From Microbacterium candidum (GTDB taxonomy: Bacteria; Actinomycetota; Actinomycetes; Actinomycetales; Microbacteriaceae): a stretch of 64,000 bases of DNA. Positions 45,331-54,055 of this stretch are shown one piece after another; positions within the stretch are counted from its first letter, which is position 1, and each line of letters begins with the position of its first letter. The stretch covers positions 124,001-188,000 of the forward strand of contig NZ_JASXSZ010000004.1 of NCBI RefSeq assembly GCF_030315975.1, written 5' to 3'. The notes beneath the pieces are model-generated. The model was given only the letters and a program-made list of their open reading frames with translations, was not told the origin of the DNA and did no database searches. Position numbers and translations under genes: made by a program.

Positions 45331-46935
45331 TCAGGCGCGGTGGGTGACCGCGCCGTTGAGCATGGTGAGCAGGGGCTCCGCCTGCGCGAGCTCCTCGGGG
45401 GAGACGGTCAGCGGGTCGCGGTCGATCACCACGAGATCGGCGGCCGCGCCCGGCGCGAGCACACCGGCCTCCGCGCCCACCGACCGGTGCGCGTGCGTCG
45501 TGTAGCCCTCGAGCGCCTGGAGCGCGGTGAGCGCCTGTCCTGCGGCGACCGGAGCCACGTCGGGACGATCCGCGGGGCGGCGCAGCTGCGCATCCGCCAT
45601 GATCTCCCACGGGTCGAAGCCGACGACCGGCCAGTCGGACCCGAGCGCAAGGGTGGCGCCCGCGGCACGCACGTCGGCGGTGCGCCACGCCCGTCCGGCG
45701 CGCTGTGCGCCGAGACGGCGCGACCAGTCGTCCGAGCCGTCTGCGCGGACGTAGTGGGTGCAGTGCGTCGGCTGCATGCTCGCCGCGACCCCGCCCGCGC
45801 CGAGGAGTTCGATGACCTCGCCGTCGACCGACTCGATGTGCTCGATGCGGTGCTGCGGCCCCGGCTGGGGGAGGGCGGCGAGGGTCTGTGCGACGAACCG
45901 GATGCCGTGCTCGCCGATCGCGTGCGTCGCGGTCGGGATGCCGCGCTCGTGGAACAGCGCGACGCGACCCGCGTAGGCGTCGTGGTCGCTCCAGAACGAC
46001 GTCGTGCTCTTGCCGAGCGCGTCCGGAGCGTCGAGCCACGCCGTGCCGCCCTCGACGGTGCCGTCGATGAAGAGCTTCACTCCCTCGACGGACCAGCGTC
46101 GCCCCGACCTCTCCTGGAGGGTGAGGATGCGCTCCACGTCCGCGTCGTCCGACGTCGGCTCGCACCACGGCGACAGGCGCAGGCGCACCGGCAGCTCGCC
46201 GTCCGCCTCGATCGCCTCGAGGAGCTCGAGCGCGTCGTCGGCCTGCAGGTCCATCACATGGGTGGCCGTGATGCCCCGCGCGGCCATGCGGCCGAGGAGA
46301 TCGCGCAGCTGTTCCACGCGGTCGGCGAACGTGCGCGAGGGGAGAACCGCCTCGACGAGGTCCATGACGGTGAACTCCAGCACATGGCCGGACGGGCGGC
46401 CGGTGCCGTCGTCGACGACGGACGATCCGTCGTCGTTCACGAGGGGGGCGTCGATCCCCGCGCGGGCGAGCGCGGCCGCAGACGCGACGGCGGAGTGCGC
46501 GTCGAACATCTTGACGTAGGCCGGACGGTCGACTCCGAGGACCTCGTGGAGGAATCCGTTGCCGATCGGCTCGCCCTCGAACGCGTTCGGGTCGAGACCC
46601 CAGCCGAGGAACCACTCGGAGTCCGCCTGCTCGTCGCGGCCGCGCTCCAGCGCCGCACGGAGCTCCGCCGGCGTCGTGATGCCGGTGAACGACGTGCCTC
46701 GCACCATGTCGAGGCTGAGGATCGGGTGGGTGTGCGCATCCACGAGGCCGGGGATGACCGTCGCGCCCGGGAATTCGAGGATGCGGGTCTCCGGCCCCGC
46801 GAGCCGCGCGACCTCCTCGCGCCCGCCGACCGCGAGCACGCGGCCGTCCGAGACGGCGAGGGCGTCGGCATCCTCTCCCGTCATCGTGTGGATGCGGGCG
46901 GCCAGGACGATCGATTCCGCGTAGAGGTCGGTCAT
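45331..46935 (-). CDS. Amidohydrolase family protein (YtcJ-like)
   Basis: A 534-residue metal-dependent hydrolase. The metal site DAHTHPILSL follows a small beta-sandwich segment (DALAVSDGRVLAVGG) with PGATVIPGLVD. Later ligands are in a KLFIDGT segment, ATHAIGEHG, HRIEHIES and LGSDWPVV, with a TLWNGAVTHRA-like end; this is the Amidohydro_3/YtcJ pattern. Substrates in the family are amides or cyclic compounds and cannot be assigned. It starts 1 nt after the APC permease stop, so the two are probably co-expressed and the permease may import the substrate. Confidence 0.88.
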   Translation of the reverse strand: MTDLYAESIVLAARIHTMTGEDADALAVSDGRVLAVGGREEVARLAGPETRILEFPGATVIPGLVDAHTHPILSLDMVRGTSFTGITTPAELRAALERGRDEQADSEWFLGWGLDPNAFEGEPIGNGFLHEVLGVDRPAYVKMFDAHSAVASAAALARAGIDAPLVNDDGSSVVDDGTGRPSGHVLEFTVMDLVEAVLPSRTFADRVEQLRDLLGRMAARGITATHVMDLQADDALELLEAIEADGELPVRLRLSPWCEPTSDDADVERILTLQERSGRRWSVEGVKLFIDGTVEGGTAWLDAPDALGKSTTSFWSDHDAYAGRVALFHERGIPTATHAIGEHGIRFVAQTLAALPQPGPQHRIEHIESVDGEVIELLGAGGVAASMQPTHCTHYVRADGSDDWSRRLGAQRAGRAWRTADVRAAGATLALGSDWPVVGFDPWEIMADAQLRRPADRPDVAPVAAGQALTALQALEGYTTHAHRSVGAEAGVLAPGAAADLVVIDRDPLTVSPEELAQAEPLLTMLNGAVTHRA

Positions 46936-46936
46936 G

Positions 46937-48316
46937 TCACTCCGAGAGGTCGAGGGTCGGCGTCGGACGGCGGAAGAAGCGCGTCACGATCAGCAGGATG
47001 ATGACGCCGACGGCAAGCCACGACAGCCCGATGGCGAACGTCACCGGGGCGAGGCTCGTCCACAGCCACACCGTGAGCGCGAAGCCGACGAGCGGCAGGA
47101 CGAGGTTCGTCAGCCACGCCGCGCCGCTGCGCTCCTTGCGGTCGAACCAGTAGTGCTTCATGACCGACAGGTTCACGAACGAGAACGCGATGAGGGCGCC
47201 GAAGCTGATCATGTTCGACAGCGTCAGGAGGTCGAAGACGATCGCCAGCAGCGACACCACCGACACGATGAGGATCGCGACGACCGGGGTGCCGAACCGC
47301 TTGTTCAGGTGGCCGAAGACGGCTCGGGGAAGCACGCCGTCACGGCCCATCGCGAACAGGATGCGGGCCACCGACGCCTGAGAGGTCAGCGCAGAGCCGA
47401 GACCGCCGGCGATGAAGCCCGCGATGAAGAGGACGGAGAGCCACTGGCCGCCGACAGCGGCGACGACCTCGACGCTTGCGGTGTCGGCGGAATGGAAGGT
47501 GTTCGACGGGAACGCGATCTGCGCCACGAACGAGATGAGGATGAAGATCAGGCCCGCCGCGATCGTCACGATCATGATGGCGCGCGGCACCGAGCGCTTC
47601 GCATCCTTCGCCTCTTCGGACAGGGTCGAGACCGAGTCGAATCCGAGGAACGACAGGCAGAGGATGGCTGCTCCCTGGAACAGCGAGCCGAAGCCCTGCA
47701 CCGAGCCGTCGCCGCGGAACGGCAGGAGCGGGTCGACGCCGTGGCCCGTGGCCGTCGCGATGCCCATCGCGACGAAGATCACGATGAAGACCGTCTGCAT
47801 CAGGATGATGACGAAGTTGGCGCGGGCGACGGAGATGATGCCGATGATGTTCAGCACTGTGACGACGAGGATCGCGAGGACGATCCAGATCCAGTTCGCG
47901 ACGGCGGGGAACGCGTTGTTGAGGTACAGCCCGAGGATCAGGTAGTTGATCATCGGGAGGAACAGGTAGTCGAGCAGCAGCGCCCAGCCTGCGAGGAAGC
48001 CGACAGCCCCGCCGAAGCTCTGCTGCGTGTAGATGTACGCCGATCCGGAGTACGGGTAGGCGACCGACATCCGCGCGTACGACCGCGCGGTGAAGATCAT
48101 CGCGACGAGCGTGATGATGTACGAGTCGACCAGGCGCCCGCCGGTCAGCTGCGTCACGATGCCGTACGTCGTGAAGACGGTGAGCGGCACCATGTAGACG
48201 AGTCCGAAGAGCACGAGGGACGGCACGCCGAGGACGCGCTTGAAGCGGCCCTCCGTCACGCGTGCGGTGGCCTCGGTCGGGCTGACCAGAGGATCGGGGG
48301 CTGCATTCGCTGACAC
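46937..48316 (-). CDS. APC-family amino acid/amine permease
   Basis: A 459-residue, 12-segment transporter of the amino acid-polyamine-organocation superfamily. The N-terminal helix 1 region reads VLGVPSLVLFGLVYMVPLTV. It has the substrate-binding SYARMSVAYPYSGSAYIYTQ, helix 6 with FLGFDSVSTLSEEAK, and ALTSQASVARILFAMGRDG. Substrate unknown. It is transcribed from the 48.4-kb promoter and followed directly by the amidohydrolase, with a LacI regulator upstream on the same strand. This suggests an inducible uptake-and-hydrolysis unit. Confidence 0.92.
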   Translation of the reverse strand: MSANAAPDPLVSPTEATARVTEGRFKRVLGVPSLVLFGLVYMVPLTVFTTYGIVTQLTGGRLVDSYIITLVAMIFTARSYARMSVAYPYSGSAYIYTQQSFGGAVGFLAGWALLLDYLFLPMINYLILGLYLNNAFPAVANWIWIVLAILVVTVLNIIGIISVARANFVIILMQTVFIVIFVAMGIATATGHGVDPLLPFRGDGSVQGFGSLFQGAAILCLSFLGFDSVSTLSEEAKDAKRSVPRAIMIVTIAAGLIFILISFVAQIAFPSNTFHSADTASVEVVAAVGGQWLSVLFIAGFIAGGLGSALTSQASVARILFAMGRDGVLPRAVFGHLNKRFGTPVVAILIVSVVSLLAIVFDLLTLSNMISFGALIAFSFVNLSVMKHYWFDRKERSGAAWLTNLVLPLVGFALTVWLWTSLAPVTFAIGLSWLAVGVIILLIVTRFFRRPTPTLDLSE

Positions 48317-48422
48317 GGGAACTCCTGTTGTTCGGGGATGCGTCTTCGCATCGCGCGACGGCGTCGTCGGGGAGGGGGCACAGCGCTCTCGGGAGGCGCG
48401 GCTGCCGTTCGGTATGCCGTCT

Positions 48423-48451
48423 ATTGTGCAATATCGTTACAGCACATGCAA
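48423..48451 (-). promoter_or_regulatory. Promoter of the APC permease-amidohydrolase unit with operator-like spacer
   Basis: On the minus strand TTGCAT (48446-48451) and CACAAT (48423-48428) are separated by exactly 17 nt. The spacer TGTAACGATATTG sits in an AT-rich island unlike its surroundings and has the look of a LacI-family half-site pair (TGTAACG and TTGCACA). TSS would be near 48416, giving a ~100-nt leader. The LacI regulator encoded just upstream is the obvious candidate binder. Confidence 0.55.
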
Positions 48452-48482
48452 GCAGAGCTTTTCGGATCGCCTGCGGCGGCGA

Positions 48483-49508
48483 TCAGACCCGGGCCAGCGG
48501 CCCGGCCGTCGACTGCCTGCGCCGGAGGGTGAGCGGCACCTCGTCGCTCACGAACCGCGGTGCCTCGCCGGCGGAGTCCGCATCGAGCACCTCCACGAGC
48601 GCCCGGACGCAGCGTCGACCGAATTCGCGCGGGTGCAGGTCGATCGCCGTGATCGACGGCTGGGTGAACTCGAGCAGGTCCGAGTCGACCGCGGCGGCCA
48701 CGAGGAGATCGGTTCCGACGCGCCGGCCGAGCCGCTCCGCGCTCGTGACGACGCTCAGGACGGTGCCGTCGGTGGTCGTGACGACCGCGTCCACCGTCTC
48801 GTCTCCGGCGAGGAGGCCCTCGACGCTCCGATGGATGTCCTCCGGCGCGACGGGATGCGGCGTGGTCGCCATGCGCGGCGGCACGCCGTGCGCCTCGCAC
48901 CACTCCTCGAACGCCCGCCGCACCGTCTGCGCCCACTCCATGCCGACGTCGGGCGTCAGCAGGGCCGGGCTCCGGCTGCCGCGCTCGGCGAGATGGTCCA
49001 TCAGGTCGGCGACGGCGTGTGCGTGATCGCTCCAGACCTCGCCGCGCGGGGTCGGGAGTCCGGGCGGAACGGGCTCCCCGGTGATGACCGGGAGCCTGCC
49101 CGCGAGGATCGCACGGGCGGATTCGTCGTCGGCGACCGGGTCGAGCAGGATGACGCCGTCGGCGTGCAGCCGATCGAGCTGAGAGTGCGGCGCATCCGCC
49201 GTCAGCATCGAGACGATGAGCCCCGCGCGGTCGGCCTCCTCGACGACTCCGAAGGTCGCCTCCATGTAGTACGACATCGTGGTCGTCGCCTGCGGCAGGG
49301 CGAGTGCGATCATGCCCGTGCGCGCTCCGCGCAGGCTCCGCGCGAGCGTGTTGGGCTGATAGCCGATCTCGCGAGCGACCTCGTGGACGCGGCGGCGCGT
49401 CTCCTCCGACACCCGCCCGCGGCCGGTGATCGCGAACGACACCGTCGATCGGGAGATCCCGAGCCGCTCGGCGATGTCCTGGAGGGTCGCCGCCCGGTCG
49501 GTACGCAT
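48483..49508 (-). CDS. LacI-family transcriptional regulator
   Basis: A 341-residue repressor-type protein. The N-terminal HTH is TLQDIAERLGISRSTVSFAI, followed by the hinge helix (NTLARSLRGARTG) and a periplasmic-binding-like effector domain with PVITGEPV and VDAVVTTTDGTVLSVV. It lies upstream of, and on the same strand as, the permease and amidohydrolase genes, so it probably represses them and responds to their substrate. The ATG follows a -10-like TAGGTT by 6 nt. Confidence 0.93.
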   Translation of the reverse strand: MRTDRAATLQDIAERLGISRSTVSFAITGRGRVSEETRRRVHEVAREIGYQPNTLARSLRGARTGMIALALPQATTTMSYYMEATFGVVEEADRAGLIVSMLTADAPHSQLDRLHADGVILLDPVADDESARAILAGRLPVITGEPVPPGLPTPRGEVWSDHAHAVADLMDHLAERGSRSPALLTPDVGMEWAQTVRRAFEEWCEAHGVPPRMATTPHPVAPEDIHRSVEGLLAGDETVDAVVTTTDGTVLSVVTSAERLGRRVGTDLLVAAAVDSDLLEFTQPSITAIDLHPREFGRRCVRALVEVLDADSAGEAPRFVSDEVPLTLRRRQSTAGPLARV

Positions 49509-49514
49509 GATGCG

Positions 49515-49520
49515 AACCTA
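49515..49520 (-). promoter_or_regulatory. -10 TAGGTT of the LacI-family gene, leaderless type
   Basis: TAGGTT on the minus strand ends 6 nt before the ATG at 49508. Confidence 0.5.
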
Positions 49521-49546
49521 CCGCGCCGCCGCCGGCCCGGGCGTCG

Positions 49547-51316
49547 TCAGCTGATGGTGAGGAGCTGGTGCCCGGCCGAGACGGTGGTGCCGGGGTCGGC
49601 GTTGATCGCGCCGACGACGCCGTCCTTGTGGGCCTGGATGGGCTGCTCCATCTTCATCGCCTCGAGCACCACGACGAGGTCGCCCTTGACGACCTCCTGG
49701 CCCTCGGAGACGGCCACCTTCACGATCGTCGCCTGCATCGGGGCCTTCACGGCGTCGCCGGACGCGCCCGCGACGACCGTGTGCGCGTGCGAGCGGCGCG
49801 ACGGCGGGACTGCCGCGGGACGGCCGCCGGTCGCGGCGACGGGCGCCATGATCCGGTCGGGGAGGCTCACCTCGAGGCGCTTGCCGGAGACCTCGACGAC
49901 GACGGTGTGACGCGTCTCGGTGGCGTGCGGGCCGTCGAGCTCGCCGTCCCATGCCGGGATGTCGTTGACGAACTCGGTCTCGATCCAGCGCGTGTACACG
50001 CCGAAGTGCCCGTCCTCCGCAGTGAACGCGGGGTCGCGCACCACCTTGCGGTGGAACGGCAGGACCGTGGGCAGACCGCCGACCTCGAACTCGTCGAGCG
50101 CCCGGCGCGAGCGCTCCAGCGCCTCCGCGCGGTCGCGGCCCGTGATGATGATCTTGCCGAGCAGCGAGTCGAATGCGCCGCCGACGACGTCGCCTGCGGT
50201 GACGCCGGAGTCGAGGCGCACGCCGGGTCCGCCGAAGGTCTTGAAGACCTTCACCGGGCCGGGCTGGGGGAGGAATCCGCGGCCCGGGTCCTCGCCGTTG
50301 ATACGGAACTCGATCGAGTGGCCCTGCGGCTCCGGGTCGGCGTAGTCGAGGACGCCGCCCTCGGCGAGACGGAACTGCTCGCGCACGAGGTCGATGCCGG
50401 TGACCTCCTCGGACACGGGATGCTCGACCTGGAGGCGCGTGTTCACCTCGAGGAAGGAGATGGTGCCGTCGGCGCCGATGAGGAACTCGCACGTGCCCGC
50501 GCCGACGTAGCCGACCTCGCGGAGGATCGCCTTCGAGGCGTCGTACAGCGTCTTGTTCTGCTCGGCCGAGAGGAACGGCGCGGGCGCCTCCTCGACGAGC
50601 TTCTGGTGGCGGCGCTGCAGCGAGCAGTCGCGCGTCGAGATGACGACGACGTTGCCCTCGGCGTCCGCAAGGCACTGCGTCTCGACGTGACGCGGCTTGT
50701 CGAGGTACTTCTCGACGAAGCACTCGCCGCGGCCGAAGGCTGTGATCGCCTCGCGGGTCGCGGACTCGAAGAGCTCCGGGACCTCTTCGATCGTGCGGGC
50801 GACCTTGAGGCCGCGCCCGCCGCCGCCATAGGCGGCCTTGATCGCGATGGGGAGTCCGACCTGCTCGGCGAAGGCGACGACCTCGTCGGCGCCGTCGACC
50901 GGACCGGGGGTGCCGGGTGCGAGGGGGGCGCCGACCTTCTCGGCGACGTGGCGCGCGGTGACCTTGTCGCCGAGCGCCTCGATGGCCTCGGGCGACGGGC
51001 CGATCCAGACGAGCCCCGCCGCGATGACTGCGCGTGCGAAGTCGGCGTTCTCGGCGAGGAACCCGTATCCGGGGTGCACGGCGTCGGCGCCGGACCGACG
51101 GGCGATGCCGAGGATCTTCTCGATCGACAGGTAGGTCTCGGCGCTCGTGGCGCCCTCGAGCGCAAAGGCCTCGTCGGCGAGGCGGGCGTGCATCGCGTCG
51201 CGGTCCTGGTCGGCGTAGACGGCGACCGAGACCTTCCCCGAGTCGCGGGCTGCGCGGATGACACGGACGGCGATCTCGCCGCGGTTGGCAACGAGAACCT
51301 TGGCGATCTGAGGCAT
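49547..51316 (-). CDS. accA3: Acetyl/propionyl-CoA carboxylase alpha subunit (biotin carboxylase plus BCCP)
   Basis: Carboxylates its own biotin with ATP and bicarbonate for malonyl-CoA or methylmalonyl-CoA synthesis. Of 589 residues, about 1-450 are biotin carboxylase ([18 protein letters not shown], the ATP grasp [13 protein letters not shown], and [15 protein letters not shown]). An Ala/Arg/Pro-rich linker leads to the biotinyl domain with Lys555 in EAMKMEQP. BirA at 58.6 kb would biotinylate it; the beta and epsilon subunits are at 56.6-58.5 kb. A TAGGCT 7 nt upstream supports this ATG over an upstream extension. Confidence 0.96.
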   Translation of the reverse strand: MPQIAKVLVANRGEIAVRVIRAARDSGKVSVAVYADQDRDAMHARLADEAFALEGATSAETYLSIEKILGIARRSGADAVHPGYGFLAENADFARAVIAAGLVWIGPSPEAIEALGDKVTARHVAEKVGAPLAPGTPGPVDGADEVVAFAEQVGLPIAIKAAYGGGGRGLKVARTIEEVPELFESATREAITAFGRGECFVEKYLDKPRHVETQCLADAEGNVVVISTRDCSLQRRHQKLVEEAPAPFLSAEQNKTLYDASKAILREVGYVGAGTCEFLIGADGTISFLEVNTRLQVEHPVSEEVTGIDLVREQFRLAEGGVLDYADPEPQGHSIEFRINGEDPGRGFLPQPGPVKVFKTFGGPGVRLDSGVTAGDVVGGAFDSLLGKIIITGRDRAEALERSRRALDEFEVGGLPTVLPFHRKVVRDPAFTAEDGHFGVYTRWIETEFVNDIPAWDGELDGPHATETRHTVVVEVSGKRLEVSLPDRIMAPVAATGGRPAAVPPSRRSHAHTVVAGASGDAVKAPMQATIVKVAVSEGQEVVKGDLVVVLEAMKMEQPIQAHKDGVVGAINADPGTTVSAGHQLLTIS

Positions 51317-51323
51317 GGATGTC

Positions 51324-51329
51324 AGCCTA
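51324..51329 (-). promoter_or_regulatory. -10 TAGGCT of the carboxylase alpha gene, leaderless type
   Basis: TAGGCT on the minus strand ends 7 nt before the ATG at 51316. Confidence 0.55.
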
Positions 51330-51394
51330 CCGACGCGGGTGGGGCCGGTTTTGAGTGACTTCCACAAGAATCACTCGCGAACGTGTGCGGTTGT

Positions 51395-52033
51395 CTACGA
51401 AGCGTTCCACAGGCTCGGCCACGCGACGCCGAGCTCTCCGACGAGGCGCCGGATCGTGGAGAGCGACATGCCGACGACCGTCGACGGATCGCCGTCGACG
51501 CGCTCGATGAACGGCCCGCCGAGGCTGTCGATCGTGAACGCCCCGGCGACGTGGAGGGGTTCGCCCGTGGCGACGTACGCGTCGATCTCGGCGTCCGTCA
51601 TGTCGGCGGCGAAGGAGACGGATGCCTCGGCGACCGCGTGCGCCTCGACGGGCTCCGCGTCCGCCGACAGCAGGAACACGCTGTGCCCTGAGTGCAGCAC
51701 GCCCGTCCTGCCCCTCATCGCGTGCCAGCGGGCCGTCGCGACCTCGGGGGTGTGGGGCTTGCCGAGCACGGTGCCGTCGATCTCGAACATCGAGTCGCCG
51801 CCGATGACGACGCCGGTGAAGCCGTCGGCCGCCGCGCGTGCCGCGACATCCGCCGCCTTGCGTCGGGCGAGCAGCAGCACGTGTTCCGCAGGAGAGAGAC
51901 GGCCCTCCACCCTCTCGACGGCGGCGATCACCTCGTCCTCGTCCACGTCCGGTGCGAGGGTCTCGGGCTCGATGCCGGCCTGCCGCAGCAGCATGAGACG
52001 GGCGGGCGAGGTCGAGGCCAGGAGCACGCGCAT
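51395..52033 (-). CDS. maf: Maf-like nucleotide pyrophosphatase
   Basis: A 212-residue Maf/HAM1-fold enzyme that hydrolyses non-canonical or modified nucleoside triphosphates; it was first named for septum inhibition. It shows ASTSPARLMLLRQAGI at the N-terminus, the catalytic GGDSMFEIDGTVLGKP, and GEPLHVAGAFTIDSLGGPFI. Mycobacteria also have maf between the carboxylase alpha and epsilon genes. The TACCGT hexamer 7 nt before the ATG overlaps a -10-like element of the divergent methyltransferase gene. Confidence 0.94.
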   Translation of the reverse strand: MRVLLASTSPARLMLLRQAGIEPETLAPDVDEDEVIAAVERVEGRLSPAEHVLLLARRKAADVAARAAADGFTGVVIGGDSMFEIDGTVLGKPHTPEVATARWHAMRGRTGVLHSGHSVFLLSADAEPVEAHAVAEASVSFAADMTDAEIDAYVATGEPLHVAGAFTIDSLGGPFIERVDGDPSTVVGMSLSTIRRLVGELGVAWPSLWNAS

Positions 52034-52040
52034 GACGTCC

Positions 52041-52050
52041 ACGGTAACGG
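52041..52050. promoter_or_regulatory. Overlapping divergent -10 elements (maf / RNA methyltransferase)
   Basis: The ten bases ACGGTAACGG read TACCGT on the minus strand (7 nt before the maf ATG at 52033). On the plus strand they read TAACGG (7 nt before the ATG at 52058). The two starts are only 24 nt apart, so both transcripts would need to be leaderless and their promoters mutually exclusive. The plus-strand hexamer lacks the final T and is the weaker of the two. Confidence 0.4.
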
Positions 52051-52057
52051 GTGTGGG

Positions 52058-53374
52058 ATGCTCGAACACATGGTTTCCGCGGGGGATGCAGGCGATGAGC
52101 TCGAGCTCGACATCGAGGGCGTCGCGCACGGCGGGGTCTTCGTCGCGCGCCACGGTGCGGACGCTGAATCGCGCGGCCGTGTCGTGTTCGTCCCCGACGT
52201 CATCCCCGGCGAGCGCGTGCGCGTGCGGGTCACGCAGGGCGGCACGAAGTCCTTCTGGCGCGCCGAGGCCCTGGAGGTCCTGGATGCCTCGCCGCACCGT
52301 CGCCCGCACGTCTGGCCGCAGGCCGATATCGGCGTCGCGCCCGCGCACCGTCCGGGCGGCGCCGACTTCGGGCACATCGAGCTCGACCACCAGCGCGAGC
52401 TGAAGGGCCGCGTGATCGCCGACGCGATGCAGCGCATGGCCGGGCTCGACCTCCCGACGATCGCGGTCGCAGCGGCGGGCCCCGACGAGACGCCCGACGG
52501 CACCGGGTGGCGCACGCGCGTCAGCCTGCACGTGGACGACGCCGGCCGCATCGGCCCCTACGCCGCGCGCAGCCACGACATCGTCGAGGTCCCCGACCTT
52601 CCTCTCGCGACCCCCGCCGTCGCGCGGGCTGCGACGCGCCTCGCGTCCGGCAAGGCAGGGCGGATCGACCTCGTGCAGCCTGCGGACGGACGCGTACGCA
52701 TCCTCAGTCGCCCGGCCGACGCCCGGAACCGGAGCGTGCACGGCCGGCACCTCGCGCACCTGAAGCCGGAGACGATCGTCGAGCGCGTCGGAGACCGCGA
52801 GTTCCGGCTGGATGCGGGCGGCTTCTGGCAGGTGCACCGGCTCGCCGCCACAGCCCTCACCGACGCCGTGCGCGCGGGCGTCGCCGGAGCGGGCGGAGTG
52901 GACCCGGATGCCGCGCACCTCGACCTGTATGGGGGAGTGGGCCTGTTCGCGGCCGCGATCGCCGAGGCCGGCGGGCCGCGCACACGCGTCACCTCGGTCG
53001 AGGCGGATGCCGCCGCCACAGAGTACGCGGGCGACAACCTCGCCGAGTGGGTCGGCGCCCGCGCCGAGACCGGACGCGTCGACCGATGGATCGGGGCACT
53101 CGCCGCATCCGCGTCCGCAGCGGAGCGTTCCCGGCTCTCCGCAGGCGTCACGCTGCTCGACCCGCCGCGCGCCGGCGCCGGACGCGAAGTCGTCGACGCG
53201 ATCGCGTCGCTGGCACCCGCATCCGTCGTCTACGTCGCGTGCGACCCGGTCGCCCTCGCGCGCGACCTCGCGACGTTCCGCGGCCACGGCTACGGACCGG
53301 TGTCGCTCACGGCACTCGATCTCTTCCCGAACTCGCACCACGTCGAGACCGTCGCCGTCCTCCGCCGGGTGTGA
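52058..53374 (+). CDS. TrmA/RumA-like class I SAM-dependent RNA (uracil-5-)methyltransferase
   Basis: A 438-residue protein: an N-terminal TRAM RNA-binding domain (ELDIEGVAHGGVFVARH to about residue 70), a central segment, and a C-terminal SAM methyltransferase. The methyltransferase has LDLYGGVGLFAAAIAEAGG, VTSVEADAAATEYA, LDPPRAGAGREVVD, and VVYVACDPVALARDL, where the Cys corresponds to the nucleophile of RumA and TrmA. The CxxxxxCGGC iron-sulfur site of RumA is absent. The target (tRNA T54 or 23S rRNA) is not decidable. The start could also be the ATG at 52070. Confidence 0.87.
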   Translation: MLEHMVSAGDAGDELELDIEGVAHGGVFVARHGADAESRGRVVFVPDVIPGERVRVRVTQGGTKSFWRAEALEVLDASPHRRPHVWPQADIGVAPAHRPGGADFGHIELDHQRELKGRVIADAMQRMAGLDLPTIAVAAAGPDETPDGTGWRTRVSLHVDDAGRIGPYAARSHDIVEVPDLPLATPAVARAATRLASGKAGRIDLVQPADGRVRILSRPADARNRSVHGRHLAHLKPETIVERVGDREFRLDAGGFWQVHRLAATALTDAVRAGVAGAGGVDPDAAHLDLYGGVGLFAAAIAEAGGPRTRVTSVEADAAATEYAGDNLAEWVGARAETGRVDRWIGALAASASAAERSRLSAGVTLLDPPRAGAGREVVDAIASLAPASVVYVACDPVALARDLATFRGHGYGPVSLTALDLFPNSHHVETVAVLRRV

Positions 53375-53379
53375 CTGGT

Positions 53380-53385
53380 TAGGCT
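53380..53385 (+). promoter_or_regulatory. -10 TAGGCT of the two-component operon, leaderless type
   Basis: TAGGCT ends 7 nt before the ATG at 53393, six bases after the methyltransferase stop. Confidence 0.6.
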
Positions 53386-53392
53386 GAGCCTC

Positions 53393-54055
53393 ATGACGCG
53401 GGTGGCCCTGATCGACGACCACGAGTCGGTGCGACTCGGACTGGAAGCGGCGAGCGCCCGCACCGACGACCTCGACGCCGTCTTCTCCGGCAGCACCGTG
53501 ACCGCGTACCTCGACTGGCGGCGCTTCAGCGCGGCGCGGCCCGCGGACGTCGTCGTGCTCGACCTCACGCTCGGCGACGGCACCACCATCAGCGAGAACG
53601 TGCGCCGGCTGACGTCCGACGGGTCGAGCGTCATCATCCACTCCGTCGCCGACCGGCCCGAGGCCGTGCGCGAGGCGCTCGCGGCGGGCGCCGCGGGCGT
53701 CATCAGCAAGGCGTCGCCCACCGAGGATGTGATCGCCGCCATCCGCACCGTCGCGCGGGGCGAGCTGCTCGACAACGTCGAGTGGGCGAGTGCGGTGGAG
53801 GGCGACCGCGCCTTCGCCGACGCGCAGCTCTCCCAGCGGGAGCGCGAGGTCCTCCGCCTCTACGCCGCAGGACTGCCGCTGAAGGTCGTCGCCGACCGCC
53901 TCGGAATCGCCTACTCCACCGCGAAGGAGAACATCACGCGGGTGCGCATGAAGTACCTGGATGTCGGCCGCACCGCCCGGACGAAGGTCGACCTCCTGCG
54001 CCGCGCGATGGAGGACGGCATCCTGGACGGCGCAGAGGACGCCGATGACGGCTGA
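53393..54055 (+). CDS. NarL/LuxR-family response regulator
   Basis: A 220-residue two-component regulator. The receiver domain (1-120) has acidic residues Asp8-Asp9 (LIDDHE), phosphoacceptor Asp57 (VVVLDLTLGDG), the switch Ser84 and Lys106 (GVISKASPT). The C-terminal LuxR-type HTH (about 144-205) reads LSQREREVLRLYAAG then RLGIAYSTAKENITRVR. It overlaps the sensor kinase gene by 11 nt, so the two form a cognate pair. Confidence 0.93.
   Translation: MTRVALIDDHESVRLGLEAASARTDDLDAVFSGSTVTAYLDWRRFSAARPADVVVLDLTLGDGTTISENVRRLTSDGSSVIIHSVADRPEAVREALAAGAAGVISKASPTEDVIAAIRTVARGELLDNVEWASAVEGDRAFADAQLSQREREVLRLYAAGLPLKVVADRLGIAYSTAKENITRVRMKYLDVGRTARTKVDLLRRAMEDGILDGAEDADDG

Noticed and set aside
51349..51372. 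GAGTGA...TCACTC inverted repeat between the carboxylase alpha gene and maf
   Set aside because: Only 6 bp per arm with a 12-nt spacer; this is easily chance at this length and has no supporting context.
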